Source of the DNA: Manduca sexta
Taxonomy: Eukaryota; Arthropoda; Insecta; Lepidoptera; Sphingidae
Length of the DNA stretch: 64,000 nucleotides
Direction: 5' to 3'
NCBI RefSeq assembly: GCF_014839805.1
Contig: NC_051119.1
Coordinates: 10,099,245-10,163,244, forward strand
Below the pieces are notes generated by a model. The model saw only the letters and a list, made by a program, of their open reading frames with translations, made no database searches and was not told where the DNA came from. Below are positions 1 through 11,710 of this stretch, in pieces. Positions within the stretch are counted from its first letter, which is position 1. The number at the start of each line of letters is the position of its first letter. The translations under genes were made by a program, and so were the position numbers.

Positions 1-18
1 TTAGAGAAATACATCAGG
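1..18 (+). pseudogene. 3' end of CSPP1-like exon 2, duplicate copy
   Basis: Six codons reading LEKYIR are followed by a GTGAGT donor, matching the end of the exon at 21714-21872 with one synonymous difference (AAA for AAG). It lies upstream of exon 1 of the same gene, so it cannot be used in order by that gene as assembled. The rest of this exon lies beyond the left edge. Confidence 0.75.
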
Positions 19-622
19 GTGAGTCAGGAACATATTTTGGATAAAAAGACTTTTTATTTCGTGTATACATCAGCAGAGGGGGTTCGGTTTAAAAGAATTA
101 AACCTGTCTCTTCATACGGATTTCCTTAGACAATTTGCTTTGATTAGAACGATTTGCAATCCGTATTTATGCATATCAGTTTATTTTTTGTCGGCTTCAC
201 TTTGGAAAATTTCAACATGTAGTGTGGGAATTACAGTATAAAACTTTAGAAGTAGCCTCTGGACCGTATGTGACTATGCCAAGTTCAAAATTTATGTTAG
301 ACTGGCGCCATCACGTCGGCCATTTCTTTGGCAGGAACCAGCCAAAGTAAGACTTGTACTCCAGAGCCGTAGCTAGGGGGAGGACATTGTGGAGCAATGC
401 CCTATCTTAAAAAACTAATGCCCTACCTTAATAATCAACTAAATTATACATAACTCAATCAAAATATATGGAGCAGTGGGTTTTTTATTTCACGATTTGG
501 AAGTTGGTCCCATAGTAACCTGAGTCATTCACAAGTTAAGTAAGCCAAAAATCGATCGACCAGATCAGATATAGTAACATTTATACTTCGGCCCTAGCTG
601 TAACCACAGCTGCCCTACCTTA

Positions 623-1326
623 CAGTGGCGAAGGGTGAAAATTTTCAAAAGGTAACCCGACGAAATATTTTTTTCTACCATGTAATACGCTGTTAACATG
701 TAATACGCTGTTCACAATAAATTAAAATCAGTAAAATATCATAATACATAATAATTTCCTTCTAACATAAACTTTATTTCTAAACTCTAAATTTAACAAA
801 TAATCACATATTTTGAACATAGGTACTTATCTAAAAGAGCCCAACAAAAATGAATACTTAACCCACACTAAACACAAACACTAATAATTATATATTCTAA
901 ATTATTAAAAAATTTCACGCCAATGGCCCAACATTAAGCCGCAAATTCTCGGGTTACCCTGAAGTACACATACACGCACGCACACATGTATTTTTGCGTC
1001 ACTTCCAAAAGATTAGACAAAGACACCGCGCTACGTGTGAAAGAGACAACAATATCGCGAGGGAAGCTATGCGCGGCCGGGTTCACTTCGAACACTATAA
1101 GGCGCGAGCACTGCGCGCGAGTTACGATTTCACGAATTGATAATAATATGAACTATATACCGTAATCGTTGAAGTATTGATTTAATGAAATATGTAGGTA
1201 TAGGATGACTTGTTTGAATATACTATTATTATTCTAGTTATATAGTTATGTTTTTCATTTATTATTTTAAGTAATTTACAAAAGGTAACCCGGTAGGAAT
1301 CGGCTTGTATGGACGCTTCGCCACTG
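623..1326. mobile_element. Non-autonomous hAT-like element, copy-1 specific
   Basis: A 704-bp insertion begins CAGTGGCGAAG and ends CTTCGCCACTG. It is flanked by the 8-bp direct repeat CTACCTTA (615-622 and 1327-1334). The partner copy near 22490 has a single CTACCTTA and no insert. An 8-bp target duplication with CAG...CTG termini is the hAT superfamily pattern. No transposase frame is present, so it depended on a helper. Confidence 0.85.
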
Positions 1327-1662
1327 CTACCTTAAATTCAAATCTAGCTACGGCCCTGTTATACTCGATACTAAAGAAGGGCTATAGTATACTAACACGT
1401 AGATCTAGATCGCGGAAAAAACGAATACATGGCTTTTTAAAAGATATTATTTCCATTGTCAATGCCATTTCAACTAAACAATGAAAAAGTGAGGCGGGCC
1501 GCCCGCGCGTCTCATTATATTTTTCACACTGCCATTAGTTTGTTTAGAACGTTAGGCTGGTCGCTAAATGGGCGAAGCGCTGTCGTGAGTTGGGGGATTA
1601 AGGATCATTAATCTGTCGTTTTATCCTACTGAAAATATTGATTTAACGCCTTAAATACGATA

Positions 1663-1878
1663 TCAATGCATATTATAAAACAACGTCTCCTTTTCTGTCT
1701 GTATGTATATTATCGATTTTTTCAAAATCTACTGAACGGATTTCTATGAAATTTGGTATGGAGATAGTTTAAGACCCTGGGAAGGTATATATAGGCTTTC
1801 TATAACAGGGAAAATATATAGCGGGACTGTTATCCCGGAAAACTCCTTCACGCGGGCGAAGCCGCGAGCAAAAACTAG
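1663..1878 (+). mobile_element. Short Helitron-like element
   Basis: It ends with the GC-rich hairpin region around gcgggcgaagccgcg, then AAAAACTAG followed by T, the usual 3' terminus of non-autonomous Helitrons. The 5' boundary is approximate. A matching copy is at 22825-23035 in the partner block. Confidence 0.65.
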
Positions 1879-2454
1879 TAAATAATTTCATGCAATTTTC
1901 ACCTATGGCTGCTATGATGCAAGAGGAAAGTTTATGTATATAATTCATTGGTTTATACGACAAAAAATTTAGGCATATATATATGCTTCGCTTTCTCTAT
2001 GAAGCCGGGACAACTTGCCCGTAATAAAATATAACTACGGTTATTTTATCGTCATTTAAACAAAGAATTACAAGGATTAACCAGAGGTCGAAATCATCTC
2101 TATGCAATAACCACACGTTCGCGTGTAATTTAGACAGATCTTAAATCTTGAGGCGAAGATTAGCAACGATGTTATTGTTCGTAATAATGTACACTCGTCG
2201 ATATAAAGCTTTAACTTTGGAACTTAACTATCACAGAGCTATTTTAGAAAAGGAAATTTAAAATTTGGCTTATAAAAAAAACTTTGGAACTTTAATGTCA
2301 TAAAGCCATTTTAGAAAAAAAAGGGCTGCTGTAAAAAAACCGAATTAAAAACAAAAAAAAACATGTTTGTTTTTTATTAGCTTTGACTATTTAACTGACA
2401 TACCAAGACCACAAAGGTACCTAAAGCAGAGATTAGTTTTAGATTATTTTTTTT

Positions 2455-2670
2455 TGCTTTTTTATATGCACTAGGAAAAGCGACCCACTCCATCTGATGG
2501 TAAGCGAAGCGGAGTCCAGATAGAATGTTTATCTCTCGCCACTCGACACAATTATGTCGACGATGATTATGATTTCTTGGGCCACTAGGGCGTATTTTAA
2601 CCCTTACGTACGGTGGTCGTCATCTGGGCGAATACCCTACTACCAGCAACTGTTTAGGTATTCCACGTCA
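2455..2670 (+). repeat. Interspersed repeat family A (5' part)
   Basis: Carries the family A signature: 'CATCTGATGGTAAGC', then AGTCCAGATAGAATG, then an 'ACTCGACACAATTATG' segment. Other copies are at 4118, 6815, 23615, 28064, 30190, 36705, 37975 and 63085. No coding potential is visible. Confidence 0.6.
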
Positions 2671-2693
2671 AACACACCAAAATGGGCTAGTTA

Positions 2694-2881
2694 CATCGAT
2701 ATATAAGTACTACGAACTAAATTTGGCGTTCCGAACATTCACTGTGTTCAACTGAATTGAACTGCAATCCATTCAAACTGACTTAAGAAAGGTCAATATT
2801 GACAGCTTGTGGTGGTCATTTTAGTTCAATTTTGAAGGAATAGTTTATATGGACGTTTGTGTCCATAGAATATACGTCAAT
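2694..2881. mobile_element. 188-bp copy-1 specific insertion
   Basis: Flanked by the 9-bp direct repeat GGCTAGTTA (2685-2693 and 2882-2890). The partner copy near 23875 has one GGCTAGTTA and no insert. Part of the sequence recurs at about 63450-63570. I see no clear terminal inverted repeats, so the element class is undecided. Confidence 0.65.
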
Positions 2882-3795
2882 GGCTAGTTATGTCCCGGTC
2901 TCTTTCTATCAACATTTCAACAAATCATGTCAAATCACTATTATTACGTTTAATACCAACTAATGGCTATACTTAAGGTAATCGTTCAGAAGCACAAACA
3001 AAACGACGTTATTAAAGTAAACATGCCACGCGATATGATTTGCTCATCCATTATTAGTATATGACATGGTTTCCCAAACTGGAAATCTAGTGGGGTAGTT
3101 TTGGTTCAAATTATCTTTAAGTACAAAGCATTATAGACTGGATTGGCTTGCAGCTCGACCCGTAGAACTCTGTTCTACTTTGGGTTGAAATAGTGTTATT
3201 AACTGCCGATTCCGCTAAACTGTCCTAACCCCTACGTATAGATAGTAAGGATAAACCGATAACAATAACATCTGTAAGCCTGTCAACTAACTTTGTTTCG
3301 ATTGGACCATTTTGGCTATCCGACGGTAAAGGTTAAGATAATTTATAAAAATAGGTCATTAGAATTCTATACTGAACTTAAGTTCCTATCTCTGCTTTAC
3401 TTTGATTGACAAGAGCCCTTGGAGTACACCATGAGTTATACTAGCCTTTTATGCGCCTGTTACGAGCTTCTATAACTGCGCCCACGCATGACCCCTTGGT
3501 CATTACTGAGCCACTATGGGGTCGGCGCCATGTGCCCGTACAACGTTAGCATTGCTCTAGCTACGCCACTGCGTACTAATACCAGCATTAAACAAAACAT
3601 CTTATAACGGATCTTGATGATGCAGCGTTACAACTGCTGAAGAAATACCAATTTGCTGTGCATTCGTGGCGAATGGATTGAACACGCTGGCTGTTACCGA
3701 TTGCAACATTTATGAAAGAGACAGTTACTACGTCTCACAGTTTGCGTGGTCTTTCTATATAGATAATTTATATATGGTGTCTTCTATCTGTCGTA

Positions 3796-3920
3796 CAGTG
3801 GCAAAGGGTGAAATATTTCAAAAGGTAACCCAAGCCAAAAAAATATTGCGTTAGTTAATACATCGCGGCCAATTTAACAGTAAGCAAACTAAGACAAACG
3901 TGAAAAGCGCTTCGCCACTA
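3796..3920. mobile_element. Internally deleted hAT-like MITE
   Basis: A 125-bp relative of the 623-1326 element. It begins CAGTGGCAAAGGGTGAAA and ends CGCTTCGCCACTA, and has a near-perfect 8-bp duplication (CTGTCGTA before, CTGCCGTA after). It is present in both block copies, so it predates their split. Confidence 0.75.
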
Positions 3921-4117
3921 CTGCCGTATGTACAATTATGGAAGCACTGCCGGCCTTTAAAGAATAAGGATTGGGCAAGGGTGAAGGTATTTGGGGTGAT
4001 ATCCTTATTTTTAGGAAGCTGTCACTTCAAGTATGTTTTGTGTATCTCAGCCGAGCTCTCCAGTCTGCTGTGGACAGATGTCTACAGCGTGGATCTAAAA
4101 GTTTAAGGGCACATAAA

Positions 4118-4365
4118 TATATATCTTTTTTTTATATGGGTATAGCCAAGTTGCCCCTCTGTACGTGATGGAAAGTGGAGTGGGCTCCAATAGAATTTCG
4201 ACTGATGAAAGATGGTTATATCTCGAGAGTCGACATAACTATGGCGGCCTGTTGGAACTGTATATACACAGGCTGATCCCGGAACGCGACACACTTACGA
4301 ATCTACTATAGCGGTAACATATTGTGTAAGGTGATACGGATATTAAATATATCCTACTAGTAACG
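4118..4365 (+). repeat. Interspersed repeat family A
   Basis: About 240 bp with the family A order: GATGGAAAGTGGAGTGGG, CCAATAGAATTTCG, GTCGACATAACTATG, and an end near ATATTAAATATATCC. Partner copy at 28064-28330. Confidence 0.65.
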
Positions 4366-4517
4366 ACTCTGAATGATCCTATCATCTAGCAAGCCACTAA
4401 ACACAAGAAGCTCATTCAATGTTATTATTAATGACTAGCTGTTTCTCGCGGAAAAGAGCTTTTTCGGAGCAAAAATCCTGCACTCCTCAGGTATAATAAG
4501 AAGGTTATATATTAAAT

Positions 4518-5313
4518 TCATACTAATCTTATAAAGCTAAAGAGTAAACTTTTTTGTTTGAACGCGCTAATCTTTGGAACTACTAAATCGATTTTGATTT
4601 TTTATTATTAGGAAGCTACATTACTCCTTTTTTTTTTTTTTTTGTTTTCGCGGAGAAAGTGCCTTATTACTACCGCCCAGCCTTCGTGGGGGGCGACTGA
4701 GCGGTTATGCTGGGGTAACCGTGCCTTACGGCCCGGCGTTGAGCCGCCCGGATTTGATGATGACCTTCGGGCGACCGCCGGGCCGAGTCCCTAACCCTAT
4801 ATACAACTTAAACCTATGCACGGCCTACCAGCTAAAACTCCGCGGTGGCCCTCTTCGGCGCATTAGGGACGGCTGCGGGCTTCCTCTGACGTTGAAGTGT
4901 CTAGTCTGCGACCGCAGCCGCCCCTGCGCGGTGCCGCCTTGCGGCCCGTCTCCTTAGGGGGGGGGGGGGGGCTCAGAAGCCCCCGCGCACCGAAGGACGC
5001 CCTCGGCGTCTACGGCAGTGTGAGGCCAACAGCACACTGCCGTCCTTCCCGGGGGTCAACCGAAAGATGTGTAAAAATGCACAAAAATGCACTAGGGCGG
5101 ACAGCCCCCTGCTGCCCGCCGACGACCCCCTTCGTGGCCCCTATTAGTCGCCTCTTACGACAGGCAGGGGATACCGTGGTGGAATTCTCCAAACGCCCCC
5201 ATTCCACAGGGCAGTACATTACTCCTCAGTAATATAGGCTATATTTTATCCCAGGAAATTATTTATCCCTGAAAAACTATCTCGTGGACTGAGCTGCAGG
5301 CAAAATCTGCTAT
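4518..5313 (+). mobile_element. Decayed Helitron interrupted by a retroposon
   Basis: The left part has the Helitron 5' landmarks (ATACTAATCTTATAAAGC, a TTTGTTTG tract, GAACGCGCTAATC) and the right part has GTGGACTGAGCTGCAGGC. The retroposon at 4629-5214 splits it. The uninterrupted version is at about 28480-28676. Confidence 0.55.
4629..5214 (-). mobile_element. Full-length ~586-bp poly-A retroposon (family R), copy-1 specific
   Basis: On the minus strand it starts CTGCCCTGTGGAATGGGGGC and ends in a poly-A tail (poly-T at 4628-4643 on plus). It is flanked by the 12-bp duplication TACATTACTCCT (4617-4628 and 5215-5226); the partner copy has one such site and no insert. A matching start is shared with the copy at 57864-58443. 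Poly-A, target duplication and a fixed 5' end mark LINE-mediated retroposition of a SINE-like unit or LINE 5' leader. Open frames inside it reflect GC content and are not a recognised protein. Confidence 0.85.
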
Positions 5314-6257
5314 ATTATATGCAAAAGATTATCCATTCACGACTTTCTTCTTTTACTTCTAACAAGTATCTTAACAAATTGTCGCATTTAATATTAGAAA
5401 GAAGTAAGATTGGAAATCATTGTTGCCATTCATTTTAAAGCTTAACTTTAAGTTGGAAATATCAGCAAGTTATACCTTCATAAATATCCGATACGGCCTA
5501 TATTGGTCGATGTTTCGATTAGTTTTATCATTTAATCTGAAAGTGGAATTGTTACGTGGAAATTAATAAATACGTTGATAGCGTTAAAGTGCTTTTCAAC
5601 TTTTTCGTCAGTAAAAATTTACTATGCTTTAAGCAGCTTATTCCTGCCATTTACAAACAATTGATTTTATTAATCTTTGTTTTGGTTTTACCTTAGTATT
5701 AAATTCAGAAACTTTCGGTTTCATATCATAGCTATTATTTCTTCATATTTCTTACTGGTGCTACGACTACATGCGTATGCGCAATCCTTCGATTTCCAGA
5801 ATACAGGAAAGTGTGAATCTTTGCGGAGTTTTAGTCAGTAACAATATAGTCCGGGAACCCGATTTCCACATATAATAAATACATTAATAATGCTTCCAAC
5901 TACTACATTGACAATGCAAAGTTTTTTTTAAATTCAAATCACGCTAGACAATTTGCGTCCGAGCGTACCGCGTGTGCAGTTGCGTAGGTGCATAAATTAG
6001 CGTAACCACTGAGCAGAACAGTGCTTGTCGACAAGGCAGCTCGTTCGGGACGCATCATGCTTGCTCTACCGGCTTCAGTATAACTCTGCCTCAATCCCAA
6101 CATGGTGTGAGTAACATAGTTTGGCTTTAGTTTTTTTTTAATTTGAATTTGAAAGCATTTTGATAGACCGACGCAAATATTGGCCAAATTGGAATTTGTA
6201 ACAAATGTTTGTTGGTTGTTGTGTGTTGAAAAAAACTTCTTCGATATTTAGGCAATC

Positions 6258-6475
6258 CATCTATTTATACATATTATTATAAAACAGTCCCCCTTTCTGT
6301 CTGTATGTTATCGATTTACTCGAAATCTACTGAACGGAGTTTTATGAAATTGGGTATGGAGATATTTTAAAACCCTGGGAAGGTTATACACTCGTTTCTA
6401 TCCAGACAAAATATATAGCGGAACTTTTATTCCGGAAAACTTCTTTATACGGGCGAACCCGCAAGTAAAAGCTAG
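6258..6475 (+). mobile_element. Short Helitron-like element
   Basis: Ends in gggcgaacccgcaagtaaaagCTAG followed by T. It is internally related to 1663-1878. Partner at 29622-29839. The left end is approximate. Confidence 0.6.
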
Positions 6476-6814
6476 TTGGTCCATAAAAATCTAGAATTAA
6501 ATTGTTCTACTTTGTATTTCGTGCTAACATCATTTCTTTTGTCATGCATCTATGAACGTAATTCAGCGATTTTCTTCGGTTTGTTTACGATTTATTCAAG
6601 GTTCGTTTCGTTTTAATTGGTGTATATTCTTTTTGTCTTGTATGTTTTAACGAGGTTCATATCCATCCATATCATATCTCATCACTCGATTTACCAAAAT
6701 ACTTTAATAACAAAAGAAAAGCTGATAATTAAAAAAAAATACATACAAATGCAAAATATTCTTTCTATTTCGTGTTTTTATATTTATTTACACATTACAT
6801 ATTTTTTCGAATAT

Positions 6815-7100
6815 TAAGGATTCGGTGTCTACATGCCAGTGATAGGATATATTTTATATCCGCCCGGATAGCGACCACAGAACACAAGGTGTTAAAACCC
6901 GCCGTAGTGGCCCACGTAGAAGTCGCGTTCCGGGATCAGCATGTGTATATCCAACAAGTCCAACAACGGTTACAACAGGCCGGCAAAATTGTGTCGACTG
7001 CCGAGGGATAATCATCTATCGTCAGTCGACATTCTATTGGACCCCTGTCCACTCACTATCCGATGCAGTGGGTCACTTTGATCTGCACGTGTATAAAAAA
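6815..7100 (-). repeat. Interspersed repeat family A, reverse orientation
   Basis: Reads on the minus strand as the family A unit: the reverse of GATATATTTTATATCCGCCC at its end and CCACTGCATCGGATAG at its start. Partner at 30190-30460. Confidence 0.6.
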
Positions 7101-7696
7101 ATAATGTCGGTATTTTTAGGTGTGGTTGTGTTCGCAAACGCACCTTTATTGTTGTTTCACCGGTAATTAACCCGTCAAACTTTCATTATGAACTAATTAA
7201 TGGCACACGTGGCGGAAATTGAAATGTCAAAGTAACAATGCTCTTTTGTGTTCATTTATTATTAAAATGAATTCACTTTCGTTAGCTTCTGTTAGGAAGG
7301 TTGAGACAGTTCGATATCTGGTTAGTAGACGCTAGTTCGTAATCTCTTTTGGTTGTTTAAAACATTGAGGATTTAATTTTGTGCACTTTCTGGTGTTTCT
7401 TCCAAGACTAGAGGCGTGAGATCGTATAATGCTTTTGTATCCGAATGACAAAATTTCTAATGCCAAATATTTTTACAATCATGGTTTCCATTGGATTTTT
7501 TTTAAACTCTTCTAAATGCAACAACTTACGTTTTACGTTTCCATAATATTTGATTTTTAAACATAAATAGCTGTAGTATTAGGATTATAGCAGTGAGTGC
7601 TTTAAGTATGAATTGAAATGAAGTTTCCGCCCATAAATAGTGACGTAAGTATACGTAAGTTATTCATTAATTACGCGTAACTTTAAGTAACATGTA

Positions 7697-7880
7697 TAAT
7701 ACCAGCCCTGTGTTTATACTGTCCCACTGCTGGGCACGGGAGTCTTCTACTACTGAGAGGGTTTAGGCCTTAGCCCACGCTGGTCTAGTGCGGATTGGCA
7801 GACTTCACATACCAAATTCCTTATACAGAACTTCTCAGGTATGCACGTTTCCTCACTATGTTTTCCTTTAACGGTAAAGC
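7697..7880 (-). repeat. Non-LTR/SINE-type 3' fragment
   Basis: Contains 'TGTCCCACTGCTGGGCACGG' followed by CTACTACTGAGAGGGTTTAG and a TTTTCCTTTAACGG end. From memory this block is widespread in lepidopteran genomes as a retroelement tail. Partner at 31059-31245. Confidence 0.5.
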
Positions 7881-8735
7881 AAGCGATATTTCACAAAGAT
7901 AGCACATGAAATTATAATAACTTTCAATAGTTTTATAATTATGTATTAAGTTATTATTTGTTGTCACTAGTCTATTCCCTCTACACTTTACACCCTCTAA
8001 TTATTATTACAATATCTTATATCCAAAACTTCTGTAATCGTATTCATTAGTTCTTAAGCTGTAATGATGTGCGTATTAAGTAAGAAGGTAAGTTTCATTC
8101 ATGAAGTACTTAACATTTAATTTAATGAGTGCTCGCATTATTTCGCAAATGTATTCCATGTCTTGATGGAGGGCGAGTCCATTACCACAGTTCTAATAGA
8201 ACGCTAAACTTAGAACACTATCATAGGGGTGGGTTCCATAGGCGCGGCTCACGCGACGGGGCGCGGTGCGAGGCGCGGCGGTTAACCAAAAAAACATTAC
8301 CTTAATAACTTTTTGCGACGCAGAGCTGGTCTCGTACTACTTTGATCTACGTAAAACTAAATGAAAATCAATTGTATTAAAATATATACTTTTTATCTAA
8401 CATTATAAGTGCGAAAGTGGATTGGTTTTTGTTACTCAATCAATCCAGAACGGCTTAACGGTTTTAGATGAAATTTCGGCTAAAGATATATTATAGTCTG
8501 GAATATTATATAAACTTTTCATCCTGGAATAATATAAATATCTAACAGCAGAGTGATCAGTCTGGAATGAGCAGTGTTGTGTACATTACGCTAACCTTGT
8601 ATTAATCTAGAACGTCATTTACAGTAAGTGACTGTGGGGTGTCTATTATTTTTACATTCTCTTCCGCAATCATGTTAAATGACTAAACAACTAAAACCTT
8701 TATGATCTTTAACGAGGCGTTTTATGATCAGAGTA

Positions 8736-8912
8736 ACTACTGGACATAATAAGACTTAACATCTCATGTCTCAGGATGGCGAGCGCGGTGGAATACTAAA
8801 CAATACTTTGTAATTCAAGTTGTTGGATGGTGTCTCTACTGTATGGGCGGTCGTATTGCTTACCATCAGGCGAACGGCAAGCATGTCTCGTCATTCAAAG
8901 CAATAAAACAGT
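8736..8912 (+). repeat. Interspersed repeat family B tail
   Basis: Signature: CTGGACATAATAAGACTTAA, then CTCAGGATGGCGAGCGCGG, GTATGGGCGGTCGTATTGC, TTACCATCAGGCGAACGGC. Further copies are at 32092, 35877 and 39620, with a reverse copy at 11516. Confidence 0.6.
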
Positions 8913-9378
8913 CTCAATTCAAAACCAGAACAACCAGAGGTGCCCTTGGGCCAGTTGTTTGATGCTTCCCACTTGAAATCTGGCGCTATTCAGGACACCC
9001 ACTCTGATCTATCGCTATGCCAACAATTACAGTTGATTCGAATTTAATGCCGCATATAGTGTGGCTCCGGACGAAACGTCGCGCGGGCTCCAATGCGGAG
9101 TCGTTATTTTGACTAATGGCTGTATGTCATTTGTCATCGTCAATGTAATTTGTATCAGTTTGCGTCACAAAAAGCGATTATTTGTTTGCCTTTGCTTCGT
9201 GGAATTTGTATCTATTCTCTGAGCAATGTGATAGGTATCTTTAAGGTTTTAAGGCAAGGTGACTTTTCTGGCTTATACGGTGAAGACTAATCAGAGATCT
9301 TTACAGACTATCTCACGTTAGTCGTGACAATTATGTCGTCCTGTCTAATTGCTGTCACATATCTGAATCTTTCCTAGC

Positions 9379-9416
9379 GTGCAACTGTGTATTGTGTGCG
9401 CAATACACAGTTGCAC
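9379..9416. other. Perfect 16-bp hairpin
   Basis: GTGCAACTGTGTATTG and its exact reverse complement are separated by the 6-nt loop TGTGCG. An identical hairpin is at 32741-32778 in the partner block. It lies in intronic/repeat DNA and its function is unknown. Confidence 0.8.
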
Positions 9417-9503
9417 TCACTGTTCCTTCACTCTCATAGTCCGGTGAGACGGCAATCCGACATAACTGGAGAGAGCTCAGGCGCAGGACCAACAGCTTTA
9501 CGT

Positions 9504-9632
9504 GCTTAAATCATCATCATCAGCTGCAGGTGTCCACTGCTGAACATGGACCTCCTCTGTAGATTTCCAGGCATCCAGCGACCTCCTGCAACTTTTATGA
9601 GGTCATCTGTCCACCTCGTGCTTAGATCGCAT
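9504..9632 (-). mobile_element. LINE 3' fragment (VQQW type)
   Basis: After CATCATCATCAGC, the minus strand encodes EEVHVQQWTP, a decayed version of the 'EAYVQQW' end I recall for lepidopteran non-LTR polymerases. Partner at 32868-32996; a third copy is at 25160-25325. Confidence 0.5.
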
Positions 9633-9709
9633 TTTTATAATCTTCATGTGTCCTTTAATTTATTGTACGTAAATTAATCAAAGGATTTTTTGTTTTGTCA
9701 CCTATAGAC

Positions 9710-10209
9710 NNNNNNNNNNNNNNNNNNNNNNNNNNNNNNNNNNNNNNNNNNNNNNNNNNNNNNNNNNNNNNNNNNNNNNNNNNNNNNNNNNNNNNNNNNN
9801 NNNNNNNNNNNNNNNNNNNNNNNNNNNNNNNNNNNNNNNNNNNNNNNNNNNNNNNNNNNNNNNNNNNNNNNNNNNNNNNNNNNNNNNNNNNNNNNNNNNN
9901 NNNNNNNNNNNNNNNNNNNNNNNNNNNNNNNNNNNNNNNNNNNNNNNNNNNNNNNNNNNNNNNNNNNNNNNNNNNNNNNNNNNNNNNNNNNNNNNNNNNN
10001 NNNNNNNNNNNNNNNNNNNNNNNNNNNNNNNNNNNNNNNNNNNNNNNNNNNNNNNNNNNNNNNNNNNNNNNNNNNNNNNNNNNNNNNNNNNNNNNNNNNN
10101 NNNNNNNNNNNNNNNNNNNNNNNNNNNNNNNNNNNNNNNNNNNNNNNNNNNNNNNNNNNNNNNNNNNNNNNNNNNNNNNNNNNNNNNNNNNNNNNNNNNN
10201 NNNNNNNNN
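9710..10209. other. Assembly gap, exactly 500 N
   Basis: A run of exactly 500 undetermined bases. A round fixed length suggests a scaffolding placeholder, not a measured distance. Any reading frame through it is meaningless. Confidence 0.98.
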
Positions 10210-11515
10210 CTTGGGCTTGGTGTTACAGAGATGATTTATGCATTATTTTATAGGAATAATAGAACCATTTCTAAATTAGAAAAAAAATCTGTCTACAATG
10301 GGAGTAAAGAAATAATCGCTATAGAATATAGCGTAAAACACTTTTCTGTGAATATCTTTGTGTTTACCCGATAGCACAAGATGTTCACAGTACCTAATTA
10401 TTGTCCATTTGATTGCCGTGTTGACTAATGAACAGCTGGCTTAGATAATAACCAGAATTGAAATGATCGTATGGGATAGACGAGGATCGATATAAAGGTA
10501 CTTATCGCAAGATGAAACTAAGTGTAGGTTGCATATCTTCTTTTATCTACTCCTTCATGGAATCAGGCATGAGTTTATACTGTTTTTATATTATTGAAAG
10601 AACTATTTCGTTTTCAATTGGACGAATTCCTTTAGTGTTACAACGCCATGTAGCTATGCCACAATTAACACAATGGTGTTGGTGGTTCATCGTTACTTTT
10701 TGAAATCCGGTAGAACAAGCAAAATCAGTCGAGCAAGCAAGAAATCAAAGTCGGTTGTTGAATAAGCGTGGGTAGTTCATTAAATCAGCAATCGTCAAAA
10801 TATTCTCGGAAAGCCGTAGTCGTTAAAATAAAAATATCAAACCAAAAACATTCACTTGCGCAGAAGTACAGAAAGCGAATAACAATAATAATATACATTA
10901 ATAAAAGACAGCCTGATATTCCCGATACCGAAAGTCAGTTACTTATTCATAATAAAAAATATTTTATTTTCCCATTGTAATACAATCTAATATTCTTTAA
11001 TGGCTGATATAAAAATAAAAGAAGAATATTGATAAATGTTTCATAAGTGTACAGTCAAGCCCAATTTCGCCCGTCTCCTTTATTGTCCGAAAAAATTGTA
11101 AGTAAGTATATTTCGATAATTTAGAAATAGTAAACGCGTATTTACACTTCAAGCAGTTTACTACCTTGATGACGTCATGTCATGGCGGCACACGTTTCGC
11201 ATCTTTGTAAAACAGATAAAAAAAGTCAAAACTTTGAATTGAATTTAAAAAATTTATTTATAATTTTATGAACTGAAACTACTATTTTCCGATTGCCTTT
11301 TGATGAAACTATCTTATTTATGTAATTTTGTTTTTTTTTCTCACATACACTAAAATACCCTATTACATTGACTTATAAAGAAAAATAGTAAAATGTTCAC
11401 CCGCAACAAGATTCGGATCTTTACCACATCTTTATCAACCGCAACCTCTACGTGGACAGCAATATGCCGGCCATCAGTTTGTATCAGTGTTTAGTACAAA
11501 GTATTATTTGGTATT
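10210..11515. other. Intergenic, nothing recognised
   Basis: AT-rich sequence to the right of the gap. Short frames lack domain signatures or sensible splice contexts. It has no counterpart in the duplicated block. Confidence 0.5.
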
Positions 11516-11710
11516 CCACTGTGTTCCTCATCCTGAGACATTAGATGTTTAAGTCTTATTATGTCCAGTAGTTACACTGGCAACAATGTTCTTCAACGCG
11601 AGACATAACAGTGAATGCAAACTGCTGCTTGGCGGCAGAAATAAACATTGCGGTGGTACATACCCAGGCGTGCTTTCACATATGGGAGACCTACCACCAG
11701 TAGTAACCAA
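11516..11710 (-). repeat. Interspersed repeat family B, reverse copy with upstream part
   Basis: On the minus strand it reads CTGGTGGTAGGTCTCCCATA, then GCCGCCAAGCAGCAGTTTGC, then the CTGGACATAATAAGAC signature, joining the family B tail to a more 5' portion. Confidence 0.6.

Larger units (their letters stand above)
1..9709 (+). repeat. Copy 1 of a long duplication (probable second haplotype)
   Basis: The segment matches 21855-33072 end to end in the same orientation, with scattered single-base differences and small indels. It starts inside the exon 2 coding sequence of the CSPP1-like gene and stops at the assembly gap. Copy 1 alone carries a 704-bp hAT-like insert (623-1326), a 188-bp insert (2694-2881) and a 586-bp retroposon (4629-5214). 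With all copy-specific inserts and their target duplications removed, both copies are about 8.2 kb. The simplest reading is an unmerged haplotype contig. A recent tandem duplication is the alternative. Confidence 0.9.

Noticed and set aside
5939..6187. 82-codon minus-strand frame conserved in copy 2 (29303-29551)
   Set aside because: Conservation follows from the recent duplication, not selection; there is no motif and it sits in repeat DNA.
9695..10234. 179-codon open frame
   Set aside because: It runs through the 500-N gap and consists almost entirely of unknown residues.
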